Shown here piece by piece: positions 1 through 10,885 of a DNA stretch of 60,000 bases. Every line of letters starts with the position of its first letter. Within the stretch, counting starts at the first letter, position 1. Source of the DNA: Owenia fusiformis (Eukaryota > Annelida > Polychaeta > Sabellida > Oweniidae); assembly GCA_903813345.2 (NCBI GenBank), contig CAIIXF020000008.1:941341-1001340 (forward strand), given 5' to 3'. The position numbers and the translations under genes were made by a program. The notes beneath the pieces are model-generated. The model did no database searches. It was not told where the DNA came from and saw only the letters and a list, made by a program, of their open reading frames with translations.

Positions 1-1434
1 TGCTGGATTGAGAAAACTCTGTCAATTCCCGACATAGTTTATACAATATTCCAGCCTGACGGAAGAAATACCGCTGGACTGAGGAACTTTGCCATTTCCA
101 GACAAAGTTCATAATATTCCAGCCTGATTGAGGAACTTTGCTGGATTGAGAAACTCTGTCAATTCCCGACATAGTTTATACAATATTCCAGCCTGACTGA
201 AGAAATACTGCTGGACCGAGAAACTTTGTCATTTCCAGGCATAGTTTAGAATATTCCAGCCCGTTTGATGAAATACTGTTGAACTGAGAAACTTTGTCAT
301 TTCCAGGCATAGTTTAGAATATTCCAGCCCGTTTGATGAAATACTGCTGAACTGAGAAACTTTGTCATTTCCAGGCAAAGTTTTAGAATATTTCAGCTCG
401 ATTGAAGAAATACTGCTGGACCGAGAAACTTTGTCATTTCCAGGCAAAGTTTCTAGAATATTTCAGCCTGACTGAAGAAATACTGCTGGACCGAGAAACT
501 TTGTCATTTCCAGGCATAGTTTAGAATATTCCAACCCGTTTGATGAAATACTGCTGAACTGAGAAACTTTGTCATTTCCAGGCAAAGTTTTAGAATATTT
601 CATCCCGATTGAAGAAATACTGCTGGACCGAGAAACATTGTCATTTCCAGGCATAGTTTAGAATATTCCAGCCCGTTTGATGAAATACTGCTGGATCGAG
701 GAACTTTGTCATTGCCAGATATAGTTTAGATAACTCCAGCCTGATTGAAGAAATACTATTGAACTGAGAAACTCTGTCATTTCCCGACATAGTTTATACA
801 ATATTCCAGCCTGACTGAAGAAATACTGCTGGACTGAGGAACTTTGCCATTTCCAGACAAAGTTCATAATATTCCAGCCTGATTGAGGGACTTTGCTGGA
901 TTGAGAAACTCGTCATTTCCCGACATAGTTTATACAATATTCCAGCCTGACTGAAGAAATACTGCTGGACTGAGGAACTTTGTCACTTCCAGACATAGTC
1001 TATACAACTCCAGCTTGACTTCGCTAGATTGAGAATCTCTGTCATTTCCAGACATAGTTTATATTACTAAACTTATGTTGCGTTGGAAGACTTATTTACG
1101 GACTTATACCCTGTCGATTGAACCAAGTCCAGAACACCAGAGACAATTGTGTGCACAAGGATAATAATTATATAAAGGACTCTTATAATTAGTGTTTTAT
1201 TGACAGTGAACACGCATCAAGAACTTTCATATAGTGCCTCAGTAACTAAAAACATCGATTTCCATGTATTAATTTGATGGGCTATAAATACCACAATATA
1301 TGCGTTATATATAAAATTGTATATGAATGTTATGTACTGATTTCCCACGTGTATATTTAACGTATACCCTGAGACCCACAGTGACACAGTCTATTAAACA
1401 ACATCCACACTACCATAATTAGGCTGAATGTTAC
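1..1434 (+). repeat. 5' LTR, 3' portion only
   Basis: Positions 1-1434 align almost base for base with about 9122-10558 of the 3' LTR. Positions 1-1070 are ~70-bp tandem repeats and 1070-1434 are unique sequence. Differences are scattered substitutions and small indels. One example is a region near 1010-1025 that lacks about 15 bases present near 10120-10140. The first about 2 kb of this LTR is upstream of the window. Confidence 0.9.
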
Positions 1435-1435
1435 A

Positions 1436-1453
1436 CTGGTGGGATAACATGTG
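1436..1453 (+). promoter_or_regulatory. Candidate tRNA primer-binding site
   Basis: One base after the LTR end the sequence reads TGGTGGGATAACATGTGA. A leading TGG complements the CCA end of a tRNA, as expected for minus-strand priming. I could not assign the tRNA species from memory, so only the position and the TGG support it. Confidence 0.5.
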
Positions 1454-1483
1454 AAATCCGATATTGCATATTACACGCCTGAA

Positions 1484-2220
1484 ATGGAGCAAGATTCCAA
1501 TTTGCCACTTCCTCCGGATGTAGAGGTTGTAGGAGATGGTGACCTTGAAAAAACCGTGTTTTTCAAGAACGACGCAATGGAAATTGACAATCAAGGAGCA
1601 GCTGATGCAACTGTCCAGGAAATGAGGGATACTGATACACAGAGTGATACTTTGGGAAAGGTCACTCATTCGGAAGGAGCTAGACCCAAAACTCCAGAAA
1701 CAGATGTTGAGAAGAGGGGATTACCCAGCTCATGGAGTACAGGGTATTGGACAGGAGGTGTAATGATAGATGCCAAAACTCCCTTTGAACCGAGTAATCA
1801 GAATGTCGGAGATCCTCCCCGAAGACCCTAGGCAGGATGGCAAGGAGTTTTTGGGAGGAGGACACACTGAGAAAAAATCTCACTATGGTTGAAAGCAAAT
1901 TTGAGCAAAAGATGGATATTTTTAGTGAGACTTTAGTTGCTCAACAACGACAGATGCAGATGAGACCCAACAGAAATGTATGACTCAAGTTGTGGAAACC
2001 CAAAAGAAGTTGGTCCTAGGACTTACAGAGTCTCAAAACACTCAAATACACAACATCAATCAAATTGCAGAACAAGTTTGTACTGGTCAGGACCATCAGG
2101 AGGCACAATTACAGGGCATGAAGGGTCAGATGGAAAATTTCCAAAACGCCATGGAGAAATCCATCATCAACCAAATTCAGAGTTACATGCCTGTTGAGTT
2201 TCGTACTACTCCAGGAAAGT
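1484..2220 (+). pseudogene. gag N-terminal region, frameshifted
   Basis: Three overlapping frames carry what was probably one gag N-terminus. From the ATG at 1484 an acidic segment runs to a stop at 1829-1831. The reading then continues in another frame through about 1836-1982 (Gln-rich, coiled-coil-like). A further shift leads into the frame open from 1929, in use from about 1980 to the LINE insertion at 2221. The last segment is Gln/Asn-rich with heptad-like spacing. The frame at 1980 is the same as that of the gag core at 4062 once the 1743-bp insertion plus target duplication is removed. Seen: the frame breaks. Inferred: they are decay, although programmed shifts cannot be excluded. Confidence 0.6.
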
Positions 2221-3952
2221 TTTTTTTTTATACATAAATTTATTCCTTTAGTAAACAATATAAGACATGCAATTTTATAAAAAAAACATTAGCGGCAATT
2301 TTAGACAATATGAATAGGAATACATTAAAATTAAAAATTTATCAAAGTAATGTTTTCACACATATAAGAAACTATAATCCCATGGGCCAGGGATGTGTTA
2401 ACACATGCATGCAAAAATTAGCCAAACCGATCAATTTGGCTCAGACTTTGATTAACAAAATGACTCATAAGTTCTATTAATTTTTCATTTAATGAATTAT
2501 CTAAATCTTCATCACCATACAAAAGAAACTGAATTTTGTCAACTGTGTTCAAATTCTGAACCAAAAGATGAAGATCTGAAGTTCGCAGTCCTGCAAATAA
2601 AGTTTCACGCTCGTTTACAAGCAGAGGACATTTTAAGATAAAATGAGAAGGTGTTAGTGGTAATCCACATTTACAAAAGGGATCACTAACACTGGTGAAA
2701 TTATGAGCATAAAGCTGTGATTTTAAAAGGAGACCCACTCTGAGTTTGTTAAAAGCAGATTCAACATATCTAGGCATTTCGTTTACCATTTTGGTAGTGG
2801 GTAGCATGGAGACAGGGCTCTTGTAATCTCTTACTAATCTTTTGAAGCGAGATATTGGTTGACCTCTTCTCGTGTCAAGGTGTAAATTGTCCCATATTCT
2901 TATTCCATTCAAAATAGTTGACCTCCGGAATGAGTTGCTAGCTTTTGTAGGAATTAAGTAATGTCTTGTATCTCTCAGCTGCCTAGCCTGAGTATTTTCA
3001 TAGGTTTGAAGTAATTCACAAATGAAAGGTGGATAAGAATTGTACCTACATTTAAACATAAACATTTTATAATGCTCATCTCTTCTAGTTGATAGGGATT
3101 TCCAGTTTAAGGAACTTAGAACAGAAGCAGTGTTTGACCCATGTATAACACCAGAAACCAAACATGCTGCTTTGTAGTGCAATCTATCTAAACACTGAAG
3201 TTTAAAATTTGAAGCTTTACCGTAAATTATATCACAGTAATCAAAATGTGGCATAATGAAAGCATTGTAAATTGTTTCCAAGTGTTTACTCTTAAGAAGT
3301 TTGCTAAGTTTCTTTAAAGGTCTCATTAGAGAAATTACTCTAGTGATAAGTTGATCAATATGGTCATTAAAGTTCAAATGTTGATCCAGAATTAGCCCCA
3401 AGTGCTTATGACTGTTGCATCTTGGTATCAGTTCATCTCCTAGATATAAAGAGGGAGGTTCAATAAGTAAGTTTCTAGTTCCCGTGAAAATCAAATCGGC
3501 GCTTTTTTGTGCTTTAAAATTCATCTTCCAGGTATAAGCCCATAAAGCAAGATTATCTAAGTCATTTTGAATGGGTTGGTGTACATGTATGTTAATAAAA
3601 TTCTCACTTTTTTCATAGGAGTTATAGACTGAAGTGTCATCTGCAAAAATAAAGATTTTTGAGTGCAAATTATCAGGAAGATCATTCACATATAATAGAA
3701 AAAGCAGGGGTCCTAATACTGATCCTTGAGGAACTCCAGCATTTATGACAAAATTGTTATGCAAATTATTCGGGTTGTTTGTATTGTCGTTAGGATTTTC
3801 ATTGGACCAGTTCGAATAGCTATTATTCACTTTAACTTTTACTCTTCTGTTGGATAAATATGAAGTCATCAGTTTAATAAAGTTTTCCTGACAACCGTAA
3901 CCTTTAAGTTTAAGTAACAAAAGTTGGTGCGGAACTAGGTCAAAAGCTGACG
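2221..3952 (-). mobile_element. 5'-truncated non-LTR retrotransposon (LINE) inserted antisense in gag
   Basis: An 11-bp target-site duplication TCCAGGAAAGT flanks the insert (2210-2220 and 3953-3963). The insert starts with a T run at 2221, which is the poly(A) tail read from the other strand, and ends abruptly inside an RT reading frame at 3952. This is the classic result of target-primed reverse transcription with 5' truncation. Removing insert plus one duplication (1743 bp, a multiple of three) restores the surrounding frame. The insertion therefore happened after, or without affecting, the rest of gag. Confidence 0.93.
2418..3950 (-). pseudogene. LINE ORF2 fragment: reverse transcriptase C-terminal half
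   Basis: An open frame of about 510 codons runs from the truncation point to a stop at 2418. It contains an SAFD..PH segment, the RT motif GVPQGSVLGPLLFLLYVNDL, the catalytic box FADDTSVY (YADD-type) and the downstream HKHLGLILD segment. These are typical of CR1/Jockey-group LINE reverse transcriptases. A Cys-rich stretch near the C-terminus (CKCGLPLTPSHFILKCP) is common in this group. The endonuclease domain and the RT N-terminus are missing. The frame has no internal stop, so the insertion is probably fairly young. Confidence 0.9.
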
Positions 3953-3963
3953 TCCAGGAAAGT

Positions 3964-5097
3964 CACAGACACTGGGTGATGTTAGTGGTCATTGTAGATC
4001 TGAGACCAGAATTCAGAAGCCTGCAATATCTGTTAGAAGAGATCCTAACCAAACAGAACGGATGCAACCCATCAGTATGTCTAGAGCGGGTTCCACACAG
4101 GCGCCATCAACTTCAGGTGTGAAAAGGCCCTGGAGGTTGCTTCGGCAAGACAGGTTTTGCCAGAGACCTGATACAGAACTGCTGCCAGATAATGCAGCAG
4201 ATTATAATCAACAACCTAAAGATGGAGGGTTAGGTCCGATGGAGGACTGGCTGGAGAGGGGACATGGTGGTGACATCCCGACTCATCACTTACCTCAGTA
4301 TCAAGAAGAACTTGATGATGTTCAGGAGGATATATCGATGAAGGAAACTTCGAGTCCAAAGCGTAATAACACTATAGAAAGGCCTGAGAAGATGGAGAAC
4401 GTTAATGATTCTCATCTCTCAACAGAGCTTATTAAGATCTGCTCTCAATTGTGTGCTAAACTCTCCAAAAAGACTCCTGGAACTTCTAGCAAGAGCAGAA
4501 TCAAACCTGATGTGTATAACGGGAATACACCATGGCAAGACTATAGGGCTTATTTTGAGATCTGCGGGGAAGCTAATAAATGGTCTGAGGAAGATAAGAG
4601 GCAGTTTCTAGCCACCAGTCTTCGAGGCCCTGCCCAGCAAATGGTATTAGAGATGGGGCAAGATTATACCTATGATCAGCTCCTTTTAGCCCTAGAGAAG
4701 CGATTCGGTCCTGGTGGAAAGGCGGAGGTCTACGAGGCCGAGCTAGTTGGGCGAATCCGAAAGCCCAAAGAGACTCTTCAGACATTGGGCCAGGATATAA
4801 GACGTCTAACCGCTTTGGCCTATCCAGAAATGAGCTGTGCGTCCCAAGATCGTCTGGCTAGACGGAGTTTTGAGCAGGCCATTTTAGAGGAGGAGATTAG
4901 GAGGGCTATCCATGCCAAGGAGTGTAATACTCTCGATAAGGCCATCGAATTTGCGCTTAAAGAAGAGTCCTACATAGAATCAGAACGAATAAGGGGGGGG
5001 GGCCAAAAACCAAAGTTAAGAGTAAACGCCATTGATACCGAGGAAGAGTACTGCAACTCTGTAAGTACTCCTGATAATAAGGAAGATGTGTTCCAGA
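3964..5097 (+). CDS. Retrotransposon gag core
   Basis: The frame is open from the LINE boundary. A candidate internal ATG is at 4062, but the frame continues from the part before the insertion, so this is not a separate gene. A Pro/Ser-rich stretch is followed by a retrotransposon-gag fold at about 4500-4990: W..Y...F..C at the start, then SLRGPAQQMV, YDQLLLALEKRFG and a Gln-rich helix with LRRLT-like spacing. This matches the Ty3/gypsy-type capsid pattern. It is interrupted at 5098 by a hAT-type MITE. After the 594-bp insert plus duplication the frame resumes unbroken at 5692. Confidence 0.85.
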
Positions 5098-5683
5098 TAG
5101 TGGTGTCAACTAACCGCTTGAGCATTAACCGGTTAACCGGGGGTTTTTACCGGTTAAAGTCGGTTAACCGGCGGGAAATTTGAACTGATAATTTCAAATG
5201 AAATCTTCATTTTCGATCTTGAAAGTTGAAACAAATTGGAAAAATGATATATCGGCGTTTATTTTTTACGTTCGTCAAGCTTTACTCTATTCTATGTAAG
5301 TAAGCGCGGGAAAGCAATGTGGCAGGGATTAAAGTTGCTGATTGGATATTTGTAAGGAATTATCGGACCTATCACATGTATGAGTAGCTCACATGAAACT
5401 GACGCTTGAAAAACAAACAGATTAAAATGCAAAGTAAGCGCGGGAAAGCAATATGGCAGGGATTAAAGTTGCTGATTGGATGTTTGTAAGGAGTTATAGG
5501 ACTTATGACATGTATGAGTAGCTTACGTGAAACTGACACCATAAAACCAAACGGATTAGCATGCAAAATAAGCGCGGGAAATCACAGAATTATACACGGT
5601 CAACTAACCGCCCATAAAAACACAGACCGGTCAAGGCATTATCGGCGGTTAACCGGTTAACCGGTTAATACTTGACACCTCTA
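5098..5683. mobile_element. hAT-type MITE, 586 bp, inserted in gag
   Basis: The 8-bp target duplication GTTCCAGA lies at 5090-5097 and 5684-5691. The terminal inverted repeats begin TAGTGGTGTCAA (left) and TAGAGGTGTCAA (right, reverse complement). This is the hAT-type terminus and duplication length. The subterminal regions are made of repeated TTAACCGG motifs. Inside are two full and one partial copies of a 134-bp direct repeat, marked by TAAGCGCGGG at 5301, 5435 and 5569. No transposase is present. Insert plus duplication is 594 bp, so the host frame is kept on both sides. Confidence 0.93.
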
Positions 5684-5691
5684 GTTCCAGA

Positions 5692-6359
5692 AGATGGCTC
5701 AAATGATTGAACAAATGCAACAAGCTGTGCAAGAAACGTGCACCAAGAACCTGGAGAAAATGGTTGACCTGATGAAGTTAACCAAATCGGAATCTTCAAA
5801 TAGTGTGAACATGAACAATAGACCTAAATGTTTCTATTGTCATAAACCTGGACACCGGATCGCTGATTATTATTCAAGGAAGCGTGCCGAAGAGCGAGAT
5901 AAAGCAGCACAGGAGAGATCTAGCCAGATTGCTACCGTTGAATTTCTATCTCTGCAGGGAAATGGTGTTCAGTCTTCCAAGGACACTCAGAAGATAGTGG
6001 CACATGGCATAGTTTGCGACACCAATGTTTCATTTTTAGTTGACTCTGGAGCCGCTAGCACAATCATGAGTTCAAAGGTCTACCATAGTATACCTAAACG
6101 CAAAAGGCCCCAGCTTGAGCCGCCTAAGAAGACCATTTTGCAAGCAGGTGGGCAACTCTTGCATATGAAGGGTGTTATACCAGTTAGCTTGAACATTGAG
6201 GGGCATGTAGAGAATTTGGAGGTGGCCGTGGTTGATATTCAATTTGAGGGAATTTTAGGCACAGACTTCCTAGCTGCCTCTGGAGCTGTATTGAACTATC
6301 GCCAGTGTAAAATGACTTTTGAACCAGAGAATCTGGGAAATTTTGATATCACCAAGTAG
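5692..6359 (+). CDS. gag zinc knuckle and aspartic protease
   Basis: This continues the gag frame after the MITE (an internal ATG at 5694 is not needed). A helical Gln/Lys-rich stretch leads to a zinc knuckle CX2CX4HX4Y: the last Cys of the usual CCHC is Tyr. About 70 residues later comes the retropepsin-like active site FLVDSGAASTIM (DSGA), then ILQAGG and the second hydrophobic-hydrophobic-GTDFL box (GILGTDFL). The reading frame stops at 6357-6359, where a Ty3/gypsy element would run on into reverse transcriptase. Fused gag-protease is normal for such elements; the missing pol is not. Confidence 0.88.
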
Positions 6360-6367
6360 ACTCAGGA

Positions 6368-6664
6368 GTGCCTAAAGATGGAGAGAGTGAAGTAAAACAC
6401 AGACAGGGAGGTCGACGTCAAAAATTAAGGCTGAGAGACAGATCATCACAACCCAAGAGATCATCTAAGACGACAGCTGCGGATCGAACTGATTTTTCAA
6501 AATTCAGAGAGCAGAGGCATAACCAGGATAAGAGATGGTGTAAAGTTCTTGGATACCGTGAATCCTACCATAGGAGTCCTAATCAGGTTGATGAACTTAG
6601 AACATCTCCAGCTAAAGTCCCTCTAGCCAAAGTTTACAGAGGGAGATATATGAGGACACCCTGA
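6368..6664 (+). pseudogene. Basic Arg/Lys-rich ORF after protease
   Basis: A 98-codon frame begins eight bases after the protease stop. It is very rich in Arg, Lys, Ser and Gln and has no recognisable domain. It could be an RNA-binding tail, a remnant of the integrase C-terminus left by the pol deletion, or chance. From 6665 to 7069 there is A+T-rich non-coding sequence. Confidence 0.35.
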
Positions 6665-7065
6665 ACGTGACATAGATGGTGACTGGAGGGATCGTTGTTA
6701 TTCCCCCACAGTGAAGCCCTAACTTGAGAGTTGGGCATTGAACAAGACATTTAGCATGAGTATAATTTTATATTCATACCTAACAATTAGCTGAGAGTTA
6801 AAACTGAAAAGGTTTTTGTACATAGTAGTTAGACATTTGTATTAAGTAAATAGTTAGATATTTAGCGTTAAGTTTTGAGATACCAAAGTTTAATAAGTTT
6901 AAGGTACAGAACTTTCATTGTGCATTGTAGACGCAGCTAGTTAACCCCGGGGTTAGGTATTTTATATTATAGGTTGTATAGGTTATATTTTTAGAAAACG
7001 TCTAGTTAGGAAAATTTTGTTATTTTTTTTGTACTTAGGCTTGGTGTTGTAAACACCAAAATCAT

Positions 7066-7078
7066 TGAATGGGAAGAG
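7066..7078 (+). promoter_or_regulatory. Polypurine tract before 3' LTR
   Basis: The purine-rich sequence GAATGGGAAGAG ends exactly where the 3' LTR begins (TGTAACA at 7079). This is the expected place for plus-strand priming. Confidence 0.7.
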
Positions 7079-7638
7079 TGTAACAAATTTTCAACTTTTC
7101 AAAATTTTATTTTTTAATTTTTGGAGTCCAGTACCGTTTTTTAGCACTTCAGACAGTTTAGACAGTAGGAAAGTGTTTCACAGTCACAGTTGACAGCTTA
7201 TATACTTACATATTAGGTATAGAACACTTTAGGTGTACTGGGAATCATGTAAACTACTATTTTTTGGGAGATTTATTTTGTTTTCGTTTGTGTACATTTT
7301 CTCTCCTATTAGAGAGCTCTGTTGACCTACATTCAATTACTCGTTTTTCCTTGCAATTTCACCATAATTAGAGCCAATGATGATTGTTTTTTGTTATAAT
7401 TATTTCGTTTATATCTTAATCTAGCTAGTTAATTACAAGATATGTGTTCGCTTTGTGTTTAACAACGGAGATCGTGACTGCTAGGTGAAGCCAATTATTT
7501 TGCAAAAGTTATGTCATCATTGAATCATAGTTATTTATTCTGCACTAGTGTTGTCCTGCCTGGGATTCTAGTGACTGGCCAGGTATTGCATCAGCCCATT
7601 AATCACTTGTTAGGTTCGTGTGCAAAACCTGTCTGGGG

Positions 7639-7646
7639 TATAAATA
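7639..7646 (+). promoter_or_regulatory. TATA box of the 3' LTR
   Basis: TATAAATA lies in a G+C-richer context (CTGGGGTATAAATACAGAGC) in the unique first part of the LTR. This is the best promoter-like site in the element. A second TATAAATA occurs near 10402 (1279 in the 5' LTR), close to the LTR end. Confidence 0.55.
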
Positions 7647-7740
7647 CAGAGCACGGATCGCTCCTAGGAGACACGTAGGCAACTTTTAATTGGAACACAT
7701 CTCCCGTGCCAGTGTTTCATTTGAGGATTGATGAGAAACT

Positions 7741-10190
7741 TAGAAGATTTGCTGGACCGAGGAACTTTGTCATTTCCAGACATAATTTAGAATATTCCAC
7801 CCTGTTTGAAGAAATACTGCTGGACCGAGAAACTTTGTCATTTTCAGCCATAGTTTAGATAACTCCAGCCTGATTGAAGAAATACTGCTGGACCGAGCAA
7901 CTTTGTCATTTCCAGGCATAGTTTAGAATATTCCAGCCCGTTTGAAGAAATACTGCTGAACTGAGAAACTTTGTCATTTCCAGGCAAAGTTTTTAGAATA
8001 TTTCAGCCCGATTGAAGAATTCCTGCTGGACTGAGGAACTTTGTCACTTCCAGACATAGTTTAGATAATTCCAGCCTGTTTGATGAAATACTGCTGAATT
8101 GAGAAACTTTGTCATTCCCAGGCAAAGTTTTAGAATATTTCAGCCCGATTGAAGGAATTACTGCTGGATCGAGAAACCGAAACTTTGTATTTTCAGGTGT
8201 TATTAAGCATGTTTTTCTATTGTTAACTTGAGAAACTTTGCCATTTTTTAGATCGAGAACATTACATTATTCTTTTCATAATTTAGTTAACTTAAGAAAC
8301 TTAGCCATTTTTAGATCAATTATTTTTCATCAATTTGTTGACTGAAGAAATACTGCTGGACTGGGGAACTTTGCCATTTCCAGACAAAGTTCATAAAATT
8401 CCAGCCTGATTGAGGAACTTTGCTGCTGGACTGGGGAACTTTGCCATTTCCAGACAAAGTTCATAAAATTCCAGCCTGATTGAGGAACTTTGCTGCTGGA
8501 CTGAGGAACTTTGCCATTTCCAGACAAAGTTCATAAAATTCCAGCCTGATTGAGGAACTTTGCTGCTGGACTGAGGAACTTTGCCATTTCCAGACAAAGT
8601 TCATAATATTCCAGCCTGATTGAGGAACTTTGCTGGATTGAGAAACTCTGTCAGTTTCCGACATAGTTTATACAATATTCCAGCCTGACGGAAGAAATAC
8701 TGCTGGACTGAGGAACTTTGCCATTTCCAGACAAAGTTCATAATATTCCAGCCTGATTGGGGAACTTTGCTGGATTGAGAAACTCTGTCAATTTCCGACA
8801 TAGTTTATACAATATTCCAGCCTGACGGAAGAAATACTGCTGGACTGAGGAACTTTGCAACTTTCCAGACAAAGTTCATAATATTCCAGCCTGATTGAGG
8901 AACTTTGCTGGATTGAGAAACTCTGTCAATTTCCGACATAGTTTATACAATATTCCAGCCTGACGGAAGAAATACTGCTGGACTGAGGAACTTTGCCATT
9001 TCCAGACAAAGTTCATAATATTCCAGCCTGATTGAGGAACTTTGCTGCTGGACTGAGGAACTTTGCCATTTCCAGACAAAGTTCATAATATTCCAGCCTG
9101 ATTGAGGAATTTTGCTGGATTGAGAAACTCTGTCAATTTCCGACATAGTTTATACAATATTCCAGCCTGACGGAAGAAGTACTGCTGGACTCAGGAACTT
9201 TGCCATTTCCAGACAAAGTTCATAATATTCCAGCCTGATTGAGGAACTTTGCTGGATTGAGAAACTCTGTCAATTCCCGACATAGTTTATACAATATTCC
9301 AGCCTGACTGAAGAAATACTGCTGGACCGAGAAACTTTGTCATTTCCAGGCATAGTTTAGAATATTCCAGCCCGTTTGATGAAATACTGTTGAACTGAGA
9401 AACTTTGTCATTTCCAGGCATAGTTTAGAATATTCCAGCCCGTTTGATGAAAAACTGCTGAACTGAGAAACTTTGTCATTTCCAGGCAAAGTTTTAGAAT
9501 ATTTCAGCTCGATTGAAGAAATACTGCTGGACCGAGAAACTTTGTCATTTCCAGGCAAAGTTTTTAGAATATTTCAGCCTGACTGAAGAAATACTCCTGG
9601 ACCGAGAAACTTTGTCATTTCCAGGCATAGTTTAGAATATTCCAGCCCGTTTGATGAAATACTGCTGAACTGAGAAACTTTGTCATTTCCAGGCAAAGTT
9701 TTAGAATATTTCATCCCGATTGAAGAAATACTGCTGGACCGAGAAACATTGTCATTTCCAGGCATAGTTTAGCATATTCCAGCCCGTTTGATGAAATACT
9801 GCTGGATCGAGGAACTTTGTCATTGCCAGATATAGTTTAGATAACTCCAGCCTGATTGAAGAAATACTATTGAACTGAGAAACTCTGTCATTTCCCGACA
9901 TAGTTTATACAATATTCCAGCCTGACTGAAGAAATACTGCTGGACTGAGGAACTTTGCCATTTCCAGACAAAGTTCATAATATTCCAGCCTGATTGAGGG
10001 ACTTTGCTGGATTGAGAAACTCGTCATTTCCCTACATAGTTTATACAATATTCAAGTCTGACTGAAGAAATACTGCTGGACTGAGGAACTTTGTCACTTC
10101 CAGACATAGTCTATACAACTCCAGCCTGTTTGAAGAACTTCGCTAGATTGAGAATCTCTGTCATTTCCAGACATAGTTTATATTACTGAA
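7741..10190. repeat. ~70-bp tandem repeat array inside LTR
   Basis: Units contain GGAACTTTGCCATTTCC, AGACAAAGTTCATAATATTC and CAGCCTGATTGAGGAAC. Between 8350 and 8640 the period is close to 70 bp and the units are nearly identical, showing recent amplification. Elsewhere two or three diverged unit types alternate (TTTGATGAAATACTGCTG and CTGACGGAAGAAATACTG variants). Many short open frames cross the array in three frames, but they only reflect the repeat. The same array fills 1-1070. Confidence 0.95.
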
Positions 10191-10728
10191 CTTATGTTGC
10201 GTTGGAAGACTTATTTACGGACTTATACCCTGTCGATTGAACCAAGTCCAGAACACCAGAGACAATTGTGTGCTCAAGGATAATAATTATATAAAGGACT
10301 CTTATAATTAGTGTTTTATTGACAGTGAACACGCATCAAGAACTTTCATATAGTGCCTCAGTAACTAAAAACATCGATTTCCATGTATTAATTTGATGGG
10401 CTATAAATACCACAATATATGCGTTATACATATATAAAATTGTATATGAATGTTATGTACTGATTTCCCACGTGCATATTTAACGTATACCCTGAGACCC
10501 ACAGTGACACAGTCTATTAAACAACATCCACACTACCATAATTAGGCTGAATGTTACAATAATTTTGTTTGCAGCCCATTAACTGAGACTTTTAATTCAA
10601 GTTTAAGATCGGGGTTTAAGACAAGCATACAACTAGTTTACATGGCCTGACCATCACCTAGTAGCGTAGGATTTCATTCTGTGTTTTCATTTGTAAACTG
10701 CATTTAACTTGTACTATTTCTAGCTCAC

Positions 10729-10885
10729 CGTAATATAGCTTTGATGGACAGCGGCCAAAACTCTCCTCTTCTAATGAAGGTACATGAGTAGGTAACATTG
10801 ACTTTTTCTCCTGGTTTGAGATTCTTTGGGTTCTTCTCTCGTGGACCAGTACAGTTTAGTTCACACGTTACAGCTTCCACTGCCT
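10729..10885 (-). CDS. Internal exon of an extracellular protein (possible third exon of the six-cysteine gene)
   Basis: On the minus strand a 157-bp open segment is bounded by an AG acceptor (ATCATTACAG before 10885) and a GTGAGC donor (10723-10728). The translation has three Cys (VTCELNCTG.., TYSCTF), a KPGEKVNVTY stretch and PLSIKAIL. It looks like a secreted beta-sandwich; the L-x-P/K-G-x-x-V pattern slightly recalls an ML/NPC2 domain. It begins in phase 1, exactly the phase left by the donor at 12642 in the six-cysteine gene upstream. Its own donor is followed 170 bp later by the LTR retrotransposon, so any further exon lies beyond that element and outside the window. Not similar to any transposon protein I recognise. 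Confidence 0.5.

Larger units (their letters stand above)
1..10558 (+). mobile_element. Large non-autonomous LTR retrotransposon (gag-protease only), 5' end outside window
   Basis: Seen: two long direct repeats (the 5' copy ends at 1434; the 3' copy is 7079-10558) flank an interior of about 5.6 kb. The LTR ends are perfect short inverted repeats (TGTAACA at 7079, TGTTACA at 1428-1434 and 10552-10558). A primer-binding-like TGG follows the 5' LTR and a purine-rich tract precedes the 3' LTR. Interior coding, in order: acidic/coiled-coil gag N-terminus, gag core, degenerate CCHC knuckle, aspartic protease with DSGA. No RT, RNase H or integrase motif is found in any frame; the only RT is in a LINE inserted antisense. 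Inference: a gag-encoding, pol-deleted derivative (TR-GAG-like) mobilised by an autonomous relative. Target-site duplication cannot be tested because the left flank is missing. Confidence 0.85.
7079..10558 (+). repeat. 3' LTR (3480 bp)
   Basis: It begins TGTAACA and ends TGTTACA. Three parts can be seen: 7079-7740 unique (U3-like, with a TATA box at 7639), 7741-10190 tandem ~70-bp repeats, and 10190-10558 unique (the part shared with 1070-1434). If transcription starts near 7670, the repeat array is transcribed as part of R/U5. An LTR this long is unusual, and most of its length is the repeat array. Confidence 0.9.

Noticed and set aside
229-654. Repeated minus-strand open frames (also 8330-9146 and 9340-9765)
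   Set aside because: They follow the 70-bp LTR repeat in several frames, have no ATG context or domain, and exist only because the repeat lacks stops.
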